NCBI RefSeq assembly: GCF_020832045.1
Contig: NZ_JAFIFK010000041.1
Location: forward strand, 1-63,449
Length of the DNA stretch: 63,449 nt
Source of the DNA: Halomonas sp.
Lineage (GTDB): Bacteria; Pseudomonadota; Gammaproteobacteria; Pseudomonadales; Halomonadaceae
Direction of reading: 5' to 3'
Shown here piece after piece: positions 17,816 through 26,395 of the stretch (position 1 is the first letter of the stretch; the number at the start of each line of letters is the position of its first letter). Position numbers and translations under genes: made by a program. Under the pieces are notes generated by a model. That model had not been told where the DNA came from and did not search any database. It was given only the letters and a program-made list of their open reading frames with translations.

Positions 17816-17832
17816 TAGCAGGTTTCGTGCCA
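17816..17832 (-). promoter_or_regulatory. Sigma-54 (RpoN) promoter of the guanidino operon
   Basis: The minus strand reads TGGCACGAAACCTGCTA. It has the full -24 element TGGCACG, the invariant GG-N10-GC spacing and CTGCT against TTGCA at -12. The predicted start lies near 17805, about 36 bp before the ribosome-proximal ATG. The divergent gene encodes a sigma-54 activator, which supports the call. Confidence 0.88.
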
Positions 17833-17871
17833 GCCATGGAGAACCTGCTTATGGGCTTCCTTTGGGTCAGT

Positions 17872-17930
17872 GATGCATGGATGAATCGCGAGCGAGGCGT
17901 ATCGATGCAATAATGCATCAATGATTCATC
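17872..17930. promoter_or_regulatory. Candidate enhancer sites for the sigma-54 activator
   Basis: Two inverted repeats lie 40-110 bp upstream of the sigma-54 promoter. GATGCA-ATAA-TGCATC is at 17904-17919, and GATGAATC (17880-17887) pairs with GATTCATC (17923-17930). A further GATGCAT is at 17872. Their density and position suit an upstream activator. Confidence 0.6.
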
Positions 17931-17953
17931 TATGAATTGCATGGTGCCCAGTC

Positions 17954-19363
17954 ATGAGCGAAATAGAGCGGGAAGTGGTGAGGACCATCGTCGGAACGTC
18001 CAACGACCATTTCTTTATCGTTGACGCCAAGGGGGAGGTGCTGGACGTGAGCCCTGGGGCGGCAGCGGTGTACGGCATACCTCGCGAGCAACTGATCGGC
18101 AGCACGGTACAGCATCTCGAGGAGGTGGGCGTACTCAAGCCATCCATCAGCCTGGAGGTGATCCGTACCGGCAAGCCGGTGCAGTTGATGCAGGTGACCG
18201 GGACCGGAAGGCGGGTCATCGCCGAGGCGCACCCGGTCCATGTCAACGGCAAGCTCGAGCGCATCGTCAGCCGGTCTCGGGACCTGACCGATCTGCAACT
18301 GCTGCAGGATGAATATGCACTGCTGCAAAAACGCTTCAGTGACCATCTCAAGCGCAGCCAGCCCGGACCTGCCATCGAGGACGCCCGGAATGCCGAGGGG
18401 TTTAACGACCTCGAGATACGCAGCGGGGTGATGCGGGAACTGGCGCTGCTGCTCAAGCGTGTGGCGCCCTCGGATGCCACGGTATTGCTGCTTGGCGAGT
18501 CGGGTGTGGGCAAGACCGCCTTCGCCAAGCAGCTGCATAGCTGGAGCCGGCGTAGCCAAGGTCCGTTCGTCGATGTGAACTGCGCCGCCATTCCCGACAA
18601 CCTGTTCGAATCCGAGATGTTCGGCTACCAGCCCGGTGCCTTCAGCGGTGCTGCGCGTCAAGGCAAGGCGGGTCTACTGGAGCAGGCAGAGGGTGGCACG
18701 CTGTTTCTCGACGAGATTGGCGAGCTACCGCTGCCCATGCAGACCAAACTGCTCAAGGTGATTCAGGACGGCAGCGTCATGCGGCTTGGCGATACGCGCT
18801 CACGGCGCGTCGATTTTCGTCTGGTGGTTGCCACCAATCAGAATCTGGCAAAGCGCGTGGAGGCGGGTGAGTTCCGACTCGATCTTTATTACCGCGTTAA
18901 CGTCATACCGGTCACCATCCCGCCGCTGCGTGAACGCCGCGAAGATATACCCTCCTTGGCCGAAGCCTGTCTCGAGCGTCTCAATCAGCGTTACGGTCAA
19001 CGCAAGCTGCTGCACGGCAGCGTGTGGTCGGAGCTGATGGGGGGCGACTGGCCGGGCAATGTCAGGGAGCTTGAGAACTGGCTGGAGCGCGCCTGGCTGT
19101 CGAGCCCGAGCGACTCGATACACTCGCCGACTCAGGGTGATACCGCCCCGGCTCCGACAGCGTCACGTGTCGCAGTGCCAGAGTTGCCGGTCCTTGACGA
19201 TAATGAAGGGCTTCCCGCCTATCTGGCCCGGGCCGAGCGTGAGGTGCTTCTGGGGTTGTGCCAGTCGCTCTCCAGTACCTACGCCATCGCCGAGCGGCTG
19301 GGCATCAGCCAGCCCAGCGTGGTACGCAAATTACGGCGGCACGGGCTGCGGATTCAGCGTTGA
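17954..19363 (+). CDS. PAS-containing sigma-54-dependent transcriptional activator
   Basis: A 469-residue regulator with an N-terminal PAS domain (residues ~10-115), a central AAA+ domain and a C-terminal helix-turn-helix ([16 protein letters not shown]). Walker A is GESGVGKT and Walker B is [12 protein letters not shown]. The sigma-54-contacting loop reads GAFSGA instead of the usual GAFTGA. The architecture resembles RocR and TyrR-type regulators of arginine and aromatic amino acid catabolism. It is divergent from the ureohydrolase operon, which it probably activates in response to a ligand sensed by PAS. Its last 10 bp overlap the convergent aminotransferase gene. Confidence 0.9.
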   Translation: MSEIEREVVRTIVGTSNDHFFIVDAKGEVLDVSPGAAAVYGIPREQLIGSTVQHLEEVGVLKPSISLEVIRTGKPVQLMQVTGTGRRVIAEAHPVHVNGKLERIVSRSRDLTDLQLLQDEYALLQKRFSDHLKRSQPGPAIEDARNAEGFNDLEIRSGVMRELALLLKRVAPSDATVLLLGESGVGKTAFAKQLHSWSRRSQGPFVDVNCAAIPDNLFESEMFGYQPGAFSGAARQGKAGLLEQAEGGTLFLDEIGELPLPMQTKLLKVIQDGSVMRLGDTRSRRVDFRLVVATNQNLAKRVEAGEFRLDLYYRVNVIPVTIPPLRERREDIPSLAEACLERLNQRYGQRKLLHGSVWSELMGGDWPGNVRELENWLERAWLSSPSDSIHSPTQGDTAPAPTASRVAVPELPVLDDNEGLPAYLARAEREVLLGLCQSLSSTYAIAERLGISQPSVVRKLRRHGLRIQR

Positions 19364-20472
19364 GCGCGGTCCCCCGCGATAGCTCGCTCCAGTATCTCGA
19401 AGCGGCCAGGTACCAGCGCATCCTCGACGGCGGTAATGCGCAATACATGCCCGAGGTCGGGATGGGCGGGCCGGGCGATCAAACGACCGGCTTCGAGCAG
19501 TTCCTGGTTCAGCTTGCCGGCCAGTTCGGCATTCGCCAGACGAATGGCGATGAAATTGGTGGCACTCGGCAGGACTTCGGCACCCAGAGCGCTGAAATGC
19601 GAGGCCAGTCGTTCTCGGCGCTCTTTGACCTCGCGAATGTGCTGCTCCACCTCCGCATGGTGATCGAGCACGGTTTCGGCAGCGGCCTGGGTCAAAGTCG
19701 AAACCGCATAGTGGATGCGTACCTTCATCATCATGGCGAGGGTTTCCGGCTCGGCGATGGCGTAACCGATGCGCAACCCTGCCAGGCCGTGGGCCTTCGA
19801 GAGCGTTCGCAGGCGGATCACGCCGGGCAGCACCTCGCGGCTGAAGGCCGAGCAGGCATCGTCGCGGAAATCATGATAGGCCTCGTCGAGCAGCAGCCAG
19901 CAGTCGTCGGGCAGCTCGGCACGCAGGCGGAGTATCTCCTCGTCGCTGTGCAGATGACCGCTGGGATTGTCAGGGTTGGCGACGTAGACCAGTCGAGCCT
20001 TGTGCTCCCGGGCGGAGGTGGCGAGGTCATCGAGGCCGGGGGCCAGCAACCCGGGGGCTTCGCGGTAGGAGCGTTCGAGTAATTGGCAGCCCTGGCCTCG
20101 GGCGAAATAGCCGAACGTGGGGTAGGTTCCGCTGGCACTTACCACCGTACAGCCGGGCGTGGCCACGGTACGCAGCGCCAGGGCGATCAGACTGTCGGCC
20201 CCGGCATCCACCAGGGTATTGTCCAGCGCCAGACCGTAAAGCGAAGCAAGCCGTTGGCGCACCCCCAATGCCTCGGAATCGCCGTAACAGTAGACATGTT
20301 CGACCATGGCGTCGCCGAAGCGCTCTCGCAGCGCGCGGTGGGGCATGTCGAGGCCTTCGTTGGAGCCCAGGCGGTGGGGGATCTCACGGCCGATGCGGCG
20401 TTCCAGTACCTTGATACCGGGGAAGGGGTTGCTGGGGCCGGAGCCGTTCAGGTGGTCGGGAAAACGCGGCAT
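19354..20472 (-). CDS. PLP-dependent class I/II aminotransferase (HisC-like)
   Basis: A 372-residue fold-type I aminotransferase. The Asp that contacts pyridoxal N1 is in LLDEAYHDF, the Schiff-base Lys in RTLSKAHGLAGLRIGYA, and the substrate Arg near HVLRITAV. It resembles histidinol-phosphate aminotransferase, but no his genes are nearby. I start at the ATG at 20472 with GGAG upstream; a TTG four codons earlier is possible. It is the last gene of the ABC/dehydrogenase/EamA operon, so it may aminate the dehydrogenase product. It also lies beside the arginine module and could supply 2-ketoarginine; the operon layout favours the first idea. Confidence 0.87.
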   Translation of the reverse strand: MPRFPDHLNGSGPSNPFPGIKVLERRIGREIPHRLGSNEGLDMPHRALRERFGDAMVEHVYCYGDSEALGVRQRLASLYGLALDNTLVDAGADSLIALALRTVATPGCTVVSASGTYPTFGYFARGQGCQLLERSYREAPGLLAPGLDDLATSAREHKARLVYVANPDNPSGHLHSDEEILRLRAELPDDCWLLLDEAYHDFRDDACSAFSREVLPGVIRLRTLSKAHGLAGLRIGYAIAEPETLAMMMKVRIHYAVSTLTQAAAETVLDHHAEVEQHIREVKERRERLASHFSALGAEVLPSATNFIAIRLANAELAGKLNQELLEAGRLIARPAHPDLGHVLRITAVEDALVPGRFEILERAIAGDRAQR

Positions 20473-20523
20473 GGAAAGCTCCAATTTCGAGAACGATGTC
20501 GGGAACTAGTGTCGGGGGTAACG

Positions 20524-21456
20524 TCAGGATGTCGTCGTGCGCTCGCGCTGGGTCATGACGATGGCCACGGCGGCAAGAATCAAGCCTAGCGCGACCGCCA
20601 GGCGCCATGTCAGCGGCTCGTCGAGCAGCACCACTGACGTCGTCACTCCCACCACGGGGATCAGCAAGGTGCTGATGGTCGACTGTCCGAGGGTGAGACG
20701 ATTGACGTTACGAAACCACAGCATCTGCGCCAGGCAGATGGCAAAGATCAGATGGTAACCCAGGCCGAGCCAGGTCGATGGCTGCCAGGCCGCCGGGCCG
20801 CTGGGTGACTCGAACAGGGCTGCCAGCAGCACCATGGGCACTGCGCAGAGGGCAAACTGCCAGCCGGTGATGACCGCGGGGTGACCCTGCCAGCCACCGC
20901 GACGCTTAATCAGCACGGTGCCCAGCGCCCAGGAGAGGGCGGCACCGAGCACGAATGCCGCACCGGTCAATCCCTCGAAGCCGGCCTGCAAGGCGCTCGG
21001 TCCCAGCAGCACGAGCAAGCCGCTCTGACCGAGGCCAAGGCCCAGCCATTGGCGTGAGTTGACGCTTTCGCCAAGCAGCCCCATCGCCATCAGCAGTGCC
21101 CAGCACGGCATGGTGAACGCCACGATGGCAGCCTGGGATGTCGGCATGTGCAGCTGGCCGAAGGCGGTGCCCAGGTTGAAGCCGAGAATGGTGAAAAGGC
21201 CGGTGACCGCCAGCCAGCGCCGCTCCTCCGGAGCGACGGTCAGCGGCCAACGGCGCAGCCAGGCCCAGCCCAGCAAGATGCCTGCGCCGACGCTGAAGCC
21301 GATGGCGCGCAGGGTGAACGGCGGGATCTCCATCAGACTGAAGCGCACCGCCGGCCAGTTGCCGCCCCAGAACAGCGCGATCGCCACGATCAACGTCAGC
21401 GTGGTGAGGTCTCGTCTCGGACCGGTAGGCGCCGCTATACCGGCGCGAGTCGACAT
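20524..21456 (-). CDS. EamA/DMT family transporter
   Basis: A 310-residue protein with ten predicted TM segments in two EamA repeats (for example WGGNWPAVRFSLMEIPPFTL and later GWQFALCAVPMVLLAALF). Members of this drug/metabolite family often export amino acids or metabolites. It starts 7 bp after the dehydrogenase stop and is followed 51 bp later by the aminotransferase, so it is part of the same operon and may export the amino acid made there. That role is inferred. Confidence 0.85.
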   Translation of the reverse strand: MSTRAGIAAPTGPRRDLTTLTLIVAIALFWGGNWPAVRFSLMEIPPFTLRAIGFSVGAGILLGWAWLRRWPLTVAPEERRWLAVTGLFTILGFNLGTAFGQLHMPTSQAAIVAFTMPCWALLMAMGLLGESVNSRQWLGLGLGQSGLLVLLGPSALQAGFEGLTGAAFVLGAALSWALGTVLIKRRGGWQGHPAVITGWQFALCAVPMVLLAALFESPSGPAAWQPSTWLGLGYHLIFAICLAQMLWFRNVNRLTLGQSTISTLLIPVVGVTTSVVLLDEPLTWRLAVALGLILAAVAIVMTQRERTTTS

Positions 21457-21463
21457 GCTGGTG

Positions 21464-22855
21464 TCACCCTTCCTCGGCCAGAATCTTGTGCCTGTTGAGC
21501 AGACCCTTGGGGTCCAGGGCGTGCTTCAGGGTGCGCATCAGGGCAATCTCCTCGGGCGTGCGCGACAGGGCCAGGTAGTCGCGCTTCTCGAGGCCGATAC
21601 CGTGTTCGGCGGAGACGGAGCCACCCAGCTCGGAAAGCGGGCCGTAGACGATGCGCTCCACTTCACGGCGGGTCGCGAGGTCGCTGCTGCCGACCCCGAC
21701 CGAAACGTGCAGGTTGCCGTCACCCAGGTGGCCGAACACCGCGACACGCCCGTCCGGCCAGCGCTCCCGAATCGAGTCGACCAGTGTGTCGGCGTAGCCC
21801 GGCATGTCGGGAATGGGCAGGCTGACATCGAAAGTGAAGAGCGGCGCCAACTGCTCGATCAAACCCTCGATATCCTCACGTATGGCCCAGATGCTCTGGC
21901 GCTGTGCCGCGGATTGCGCCAGCACGGCATCTTCGATCAGGCCCGCCTCGAAAGCCGATTCCAGCGCTGCGCTGAACTGTGCGCTGTTATTGGCATCGTC
22001 GCTGCCCAGCGATTCGACGATGGCATAGTAGGGCCAGTGAGTTGGTAAGGGAGGCGTATTGCGGCCACTCTCGGCGGTTAGCAGGGCGTAGTGGTTGCGC
22101 CACATCACTTCGAAGGTGCCGAGACTGCCGCCCAGTTCACGCCCCATATGCCGGAGTAGCCCCGTGATGCCGTTGAAATCGGGGCAGGCCACCAGCGCGG
22201 TGCGCTCGCTTAACATCCTGGGCTGCAGCCTGAGCACGGCTCGGGTGACGATCCCCAGCGTTCCTTCGCTGCCGATGAAGAGTTGCTTGAGATCGTAACC
22301 GGCGTTGTTCTTGAGCATGCGGTTCATCGAGCTGACCACGGTGCCATCGGCCAGTACCGCTTCGAGGCCTAGTACCTGCTGGCGCATCATTCCATAACGG
22401 ATGACCCGAACGCCGCCTGCGTTGGTAGCGATATTGCCACCGATGGTGCAGGAACCGCGCGCGCCGAGGTCGAGGGCGAACTGCAGGTCGTAATCGGTAG
22501 CCACCTCCTGAACGGTCTGCAGCGGTACACCGGCTTGAACCGTCATGGTCCCACCGACGGGGTCGACGGCCTCTATGGCGTTCATGCGCTCGAGAGAAAC
22601 GACCAGCTCGTCAGGCTGCGCTTCACCCCCGTGCACCAGGCCGGTGAGTCCGCCGTGAGTGACGACCGGTTGCGCGACGGCGTGACACATACGCATCACT
22701 TCGGCCAGCTCGTCCGTATTGCCGGGTCGTGCAATGGCAGCGGCGCGGCAGCTGGCGCCGCTCATCCAGTCGACCCGGCGCTGCGCGACGTCATTACCCG
22801 TCAATACGTTGCTTGCCCCGATCAGGGCGGCGATGTCGTCCAACAGCGATTGCAT
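21464..22855 (-). CDS. FAD-dependent D-2-hydroxyacid dehydrogenase (GlcD/D2HGDH type)
   Basis: A 463-residue flavoenzyme of the VAO/PCMH family. The FAD-binding region has THGGLTGLVHGG and GARGSCTIGGNIATNAGG; the C-terminal domain has GHLGDGNLHVSVGVG with its metal-binding His and ends with HGIGLEKRDYL. Such enzymes oxidise D-lactate, D-2-hydroxyglutarate, glycolate or related 2-hydroxy acids to 2-oxo acids. The ATG at 22855 follows AAGGA; an ATG at 22873 has no such site. It lies 26 bp after the ABC ATPase gene. Substrate choice is open. Confidence 0.87.
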   Translation of the reverse strand: MQSLLDDIAALIGASNVLTGNDVAQRRVDWMSGASCRAAAIARPGNTDELAEVMRMCHAVAQPVVTHGGLTGLVHGGEAQPDELVVSLERMNAIEAVDPVGGTMTVQAGVPLQTVQEVATDYDLQFALDLGARGSCTIGGNIATNAGGVRVIRYGMMRQQVLGLEAVLADGTVVSSMNRMLKNNAGYDLKQLFIGSEGTLGIVTRAVLRLQPRMLSERTALVACPDFNGITGLLRHMGRELGGSLGTFEVMWRNHYALLTAESGRNTPPLPTHWPYYAIVESLGSDDANNSAQFSAALESAFEAGLIEDAVLAQSAAQRQSIWAIREDIEGLIEQLAPLFTFDVSLPIPDMPGYADTLVDSIRERWPDGRVAVFGHLGDGNLHVSVGVGSSDLATRREVERIVYGPLSELGGSVSAEHGIGLEKRDYLALSRTPEEIALMRTLKHALDPKGLLNRHKILAEEG

Positions 22856-22881
22856 GGGAAATCCTTCTTTCATCGCGGGTA

Positions 22882-24504
22882 TCAGGCCATGGCGGCTTCG
22901 TGCGCGCGGCCGGGAATGGCGTCAAGCAGCTGCTTGGTATACGCCTCCCTGGGGTTGAGGAACACTTCATTGGCGGTGCCTTGTTCGACGATGCGTCCGT
23001 GCTGCATGACGATGATGGAATCGCATATCTGTGCGGCTACCCGCAGGTCGTGGGTTATGAACAGCAGCGAGAGCGACAGTTTCTGCTTCAGCTCCTCGAG
23101 CAGCTCCAGCACCTGAGCCTGAATCGACACATCCAGCGCCGAGACAGCTTCGTCGGCCACGATCAGTTCGGGGTTCAGCGCCAGGGCACGGGCAATACCG
23201 ATACGTTGCCGCTGCCCGCCGGAAAACTCGTGGGGGAAGCGGTCCACGGCCACGGCGCCTAGGCCGACGAGTTCGAGCAGCTCCTCTGCCTGCTGCATCG
23301 CCTTTTTGCGCGGGACGCCGTTGGCCATGGGACCCTGGGCAATGGCGTAGCCGACCCGGTGACGCGGGTTGAGCGACGCGTAGGGGTCCTGAAAGATCAT
23401 CTGGATGCGATGACGTTCGCGGCGTAGCGCATCCCCGCTCAGCGCGGAGAAGTCCGTGCCGCCCATGGTGAGGGAGCCGCTGTCGGGTCGCTCCAGGCGG
23501 ACCACGCAGCGCCCCAAGGTGGACTTGCCCGAGCCGGATTCACCGACGATGCCGACGGTTTCGCCCGGCGACAGGGTGAAGGAGACGTCGTCCAGTGCGC
23601 GCACTTCACGAGCCGGCTTGAACAGCCCGCCGCGTGAGCGGAACACCTTGTGCAGATGACGCACCTCCAGCAGCGGCGCCGGTAGCTCATCTTCGCGGGC
23701 CTCGGGGATGACGTTGCTGGGGATCGCATCGAGCAAGGCGCGGGTGTATTCGTGCTGTGGATTCTCCAACACCTCTTGTGCCGTGCCCAGCTCGACGATC
23801 TGGCCGTAGCGCATCACGCAGACGCGAGTGGCGACTTCGGCGACCACGCCGAAGTCGTGAGTGATGAACATCACCGCCATGCCGCGGCGCTGCTGCAAGT
23901 CACGTATCAGCGCCAGGATCTGGGCCTGGGTAGTCACGTCGAGTGCCGTCGTGGGTTCGTCGGCGATGAGCAGTTCGGGCTCGAGCGCCAACGCCATGGC
24001 GATCATGACCCGTTGCCGCTGTCCGCCCGAGAGCTGGAAGGGGTAAGCGCGAATCGCCTTGTCGGGCTCGGGAATGCCCACCTCTTCGAGCAGCGCCAGG
24101 GCTCTGGCCTGACGCTCACGGTTGTTGAACTTGCCGTGTGCCTCGAAGACCTCGGCAATCTGGGCACCGACGCGCATCAGCGGGTTCAGCGCGGTCATCG
24201 GTTCCTGGAAGATCATGCCGATTCGCAGGCCGCGCAATTTGCGATGCTGCTTTTCGGTCAGTGCCAGCAGGTCTTGACCGTCGAACAGGACCTCACCGGC
24301 GGTGGCGCGAACGCCCTTCGGCAACAAGCCCATAACCGCATTGGCCGCCATCGACTTGCCTGAGCCGGACTCCCCGACCACGCACATGATTTCCCCGCTG
24401 GCCACGTCGTAGCTGACGTCCTCTACCGCGTAGTCGCGGTCGGCGCCCTTGGGTAGCGCCAGGCTCAGGCCGCGTATGCTCAATACCGGAGTGCCATCGT
24501 TCAT
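22882..24504 (-). CDS. Peptide/nickel-type ABC transporter ATPase, fused DppD-DppF
   Basis: A 540-residue protein with two ABC domains in one chain, like GsiA or YejF. Domain 1 has Walker A GESGSGKS and signature [17 protein letters not shown]. Domain 2 has a second GESGSGKS and signature [17 protein letters not shown]; both have Walker B and H-loops intact. Each half ends in the oligopeptide-transporter C-terminal region. The ATG at 24504 follows AGGAGG. It powers the two permeases immediately upstream. Confidence 0.93.
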   Translation of the reverse strand: MNDGTPVLSIRGLSLALPKGADRDYAVEDVSYDVASGEIMCVVGESGSGKSMAANAVMGLLPKGVRATAGEVLFDGQDLLALTEKQHRKLRGLRIGMIFQEPMTALNPLMRVGAQIAEVFEAHGKFNNRERQARALALLEEVGIPEPDKAIRAYPFQLSGGQRQRVMIAMALALEPELLIADEPTTALDVTTQAQILALIRDLQQRRGMAVMFITHDFGVVAEVATRVCVMRYGQIVELGTAQEVLENPQHEYTRALLDAIPSNVIPEAREDELPAPLLEVRHLHKVFRSRGGLFKPAREVRALDDVSFTLSPGETVGIVGESGSGKSTLGRCVVRLERPDSGSLTMGGTDFSALSGDALRRERHRIQMIFQDPYASLNPRHRVGYAIAQGPMANGVPRKKAMQQAEELLELVGLGAVAVDRFPHEFSGGQRQRIGIARALALNPELIVADEAVSALDVSIQAQVLELLEELKQKLSLSLLFITHDLRVAAQICDSIIVMQHGRIVEQGTANEVFLNPREAYTKQLLDAIPGRAHEAAMA

Positions 24505-24514
24505 CGTTCGCCTC

Positions 24515-25351
24515 CTAGGAGCGTTCGCGTGCAAGCTTGGGATTCAGGGCGTCGTCGAGCCCTTCGCCGACCAGGTTGAGCGCCAGCACCGTGAGCAGGA
24601 TCGCCACGCCGGGGAAGAAGCTCAGCCACCAGGCCTGGCGGATCACCGTGCGCGCGGCCCCGATCATGTAGCCCCAGGACATCACGTTGGGATCGCCCAG
24701 CCCCAGGAACGAGAGCGCCGATTCCAGCAGGATCGCGGTGGCTACCATCAGGGAAGCCAGAACGATGATCGGCGATAGGGTATTGGGCAGAATCTGTTTC
24801 AGGATGATGGTGCGGTTGGTCTGGCCAACGAGCCTGGCGGCTTCCACGTACTCGCGATGGCGTAGCGACATGAACTCGGCGCGTACCAGGCGGGCCACCG
24901 GTGGCCAGCTGACGATGGCGATGGCCAGCACGATGGAGGTCACGCTGGGCTGCATGATCGCCACAAGCACGATGGCCAGCGCGAAATTGGGAATGGTCTG
25001 GAAGAACTCGGTGAAGCGCATCAGTGCATCGTCGATCAGGCCGCCGTAGTAGCCGGCGATGGCCCCGAGTGGGACGCCGATGAGCAGTGCCACTGACGTG
25101 GATACCAGGCCGATCAGCAGCGATACCCAGGCGCCGTGCATCAAACCGGCGGCGACGTCGCGGCCCATGGTGTCGGTGCCCAGCCAGAAACCGTCCACCT
25201 CCATCGGAGCGAGAAAGGGACGCTGCACCATGCGCCATGGCGATTCGGGGTAGAGAAACGGAGCGAGCAGAGCCATGAGGATGATCGCCAGCAGAATGAT
25301 CAGGCCGACCAGGGCGCCACGGTTCTGGGCGAAACGTGCGAAGAAGCTCAT
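24515..25351 (-). CDS. ABC transporter permease, DppC type
   Basis: A 278-residue inner-membrane permease. It begins MSFFARFAQNRGALVGL, which fits the OppC/DppC N-terminal family, and has the binding-protein-dependent EAA loop around EYVEAARLVGQTNRTIILKQI. The start at 25351 overlaps the stop of the DppB gene by four bases. A long open frame continuing upstream in the same phase is only the antisense or out-of-frame reading of DppB and was not used. Confidence 0.92.
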   Translation of the reverse strand: MSFFARFAQNRGALVGLIILLAIILMALLAPFLYPESPWRMVQRPFLAPMEVDGFWLGTDTMGRDVAAGLMHGAWVSLLIGLVSTSVALLIGVPLGAIAGYYGGLIDDALMRFTEFFQTIPNFALAIVLVAIMQPSVTSIVLAIAIVSWPPVARLVRAEFMSLRHREYVEAARLVGQTNRTIILKQILPNTLSPIIVLASLMVATAILLESALSFLGLGDPNVMSWGYMIGAARTVIRQAWWLSFFPGVAILLTVLALNLVGEGLDDALNPKLARERS

Positions 25352-26325
25352 GAGGCCTCCTTGATGCGCGGATCCGCCAGTCGATAGACCAGATCGGTGA
25401 TGATGTTGAAGACGATCACCAAGGCGGCGGAGAAGAAGAAGATCCCCAGCAGCAGGTTGTAGTCGCGCTGCTGCAGCGCTTCGAACATCAGGCGGCCGAT
25501 ACCGGGCCAGGCGAATACCGTCTCGGTAAGGATGGCGCCGCCGACCATCTGACCCGCCTGCAGGCCGGCCAGGGTGATGATCGGTAGCAGTGCATTTCGC
25601 AGGATGTGCCGTCGCTGAATCACCCCGGGGCTCAGCCCCTTGGCCCGCGCGGTCTTGACGTAGTCCTGCTGGCTGGCCTCGAGCATCGAGGCGCGGGTCA
25701 TGCGGGTATAGATGGCCATGAAGAACAGCGCCAAGGTGGTGGCGGGCAGTACCAGGTGCTTGGCCACATCCAGCACCAAGGCGAATCCCGTGTGTCCCGC
25801 ACCTACCGTGTACATGCCGTAGGCGGGCAGCCAGCCGAGAAACACCGAGAACACCAACACCGCCATGAGAGCGACCCAGAACAGCGGCGTGGCATAGAAA
25901 ATCAGGGCCAGGGCCATGATGATGGACCCGGAGGGTTTCTTGACCCGGGCGGCCGCCATGGAGCCGGCCAGGATGCCCAGCGCCAGCGACAGCACGAAGG
26001 CGGTGCCGGTGAGCAGCAGGGTGGCGGGCAGGCGGGCCAGGATCAGGTCGAGCACCGGCATGCCCTGGCGGTATGACCAGCCGAAATCTAGCATGGCGAT
26101 GCCGGAAACATAGCGCCACAGCTGGACGTACATGGGTTGATCGAGTCCGAAGCGTTCGCGCAGCTGACGCAAGAATTCCTCGTCGGTGGCGCCGGCCTCG
26201 CCGGCCAGAATGGCGGCGGGGTCGCCGGGGGCCATCTGGATCAGGAAGAAGTTCAAGATGACGATCATGAACAGGACGACGACGGCCTTGAGCAGCCGCA
26301 TCACGATCAATCGGGCATAGAGCAT
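25348..26325 (-). CDS. ABC transporter permease, DppB type
   Basis: A 325-residue inner-membrane permease of the OppB/DppB family. It has the N-terminal domain MRLLKAVVVLF, the EAA loop region DYVKTARAKGLSPGVIQRRH and the C-terminal ETVFAWPGIGRLMFEALQQRDY. The ATG at 26325 is used; an ATG eight codons later is also possible. It follows the binding-protein gene across a strong hairpin, and overlaps the DppC gene. Confidence 0.92.
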   Translation of the reverse strand: MLYARLIVMRLLKAVVVLFMIVILNFFLIQMAPGDPAAILAGEAGATDEEFLRQLRERFGLDQPMYVQLWRYVSGIAMLDFGWSYRQGMPVLDLILARLPATLLLTGTAFVLSLALGILAGSMAAARVKKPSGSIIMALALIFYATPLFWVALMAVLVFSVFLGWLPAYGMYTVGAGHTGFALVLDVAKHLVLPATTLALFFMAIYTRMTRASMLEASQQDYVKTARAKGLSPGVIQRRHILRNALLPIITLAGLQAGQMVGGAILTETVFAWPGIGRLMFEALQQRDYNLLLGIFFFSAALVIVFNIITDLVYRLADPRIKEAS

Positions 26326-26353
26326 GCAACGTGCCTCTTGCGTGACGTTAGTG

Positions 26354-26377
26354 GGGGGCGGCTAAACCGCCGCCCCC
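26354..26377 (-). other. Intercistronic GC-rich hairpin between binding protein and permease
   Basis: A perfect 9-bp stem (GGGGGCGGC with GCCGCCCCC) and a 6-base loop, without a T run. Such hairpins commonly protect binding-protein mRNA and lower permease expression; that role is inferred here. Confidence 0.6.
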
Positions 26378-26395
26378 TGCCGAACCGGGTTCGAC

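Noticed and set aside
25352..26329. N-terminal extension of the DppC permease giving a 604-residue protein
   Set aside because: The extension is an out-of-frame reading of the DppB gene; the real DppC start is the ATG at 25351 overlapping the DppB stop.
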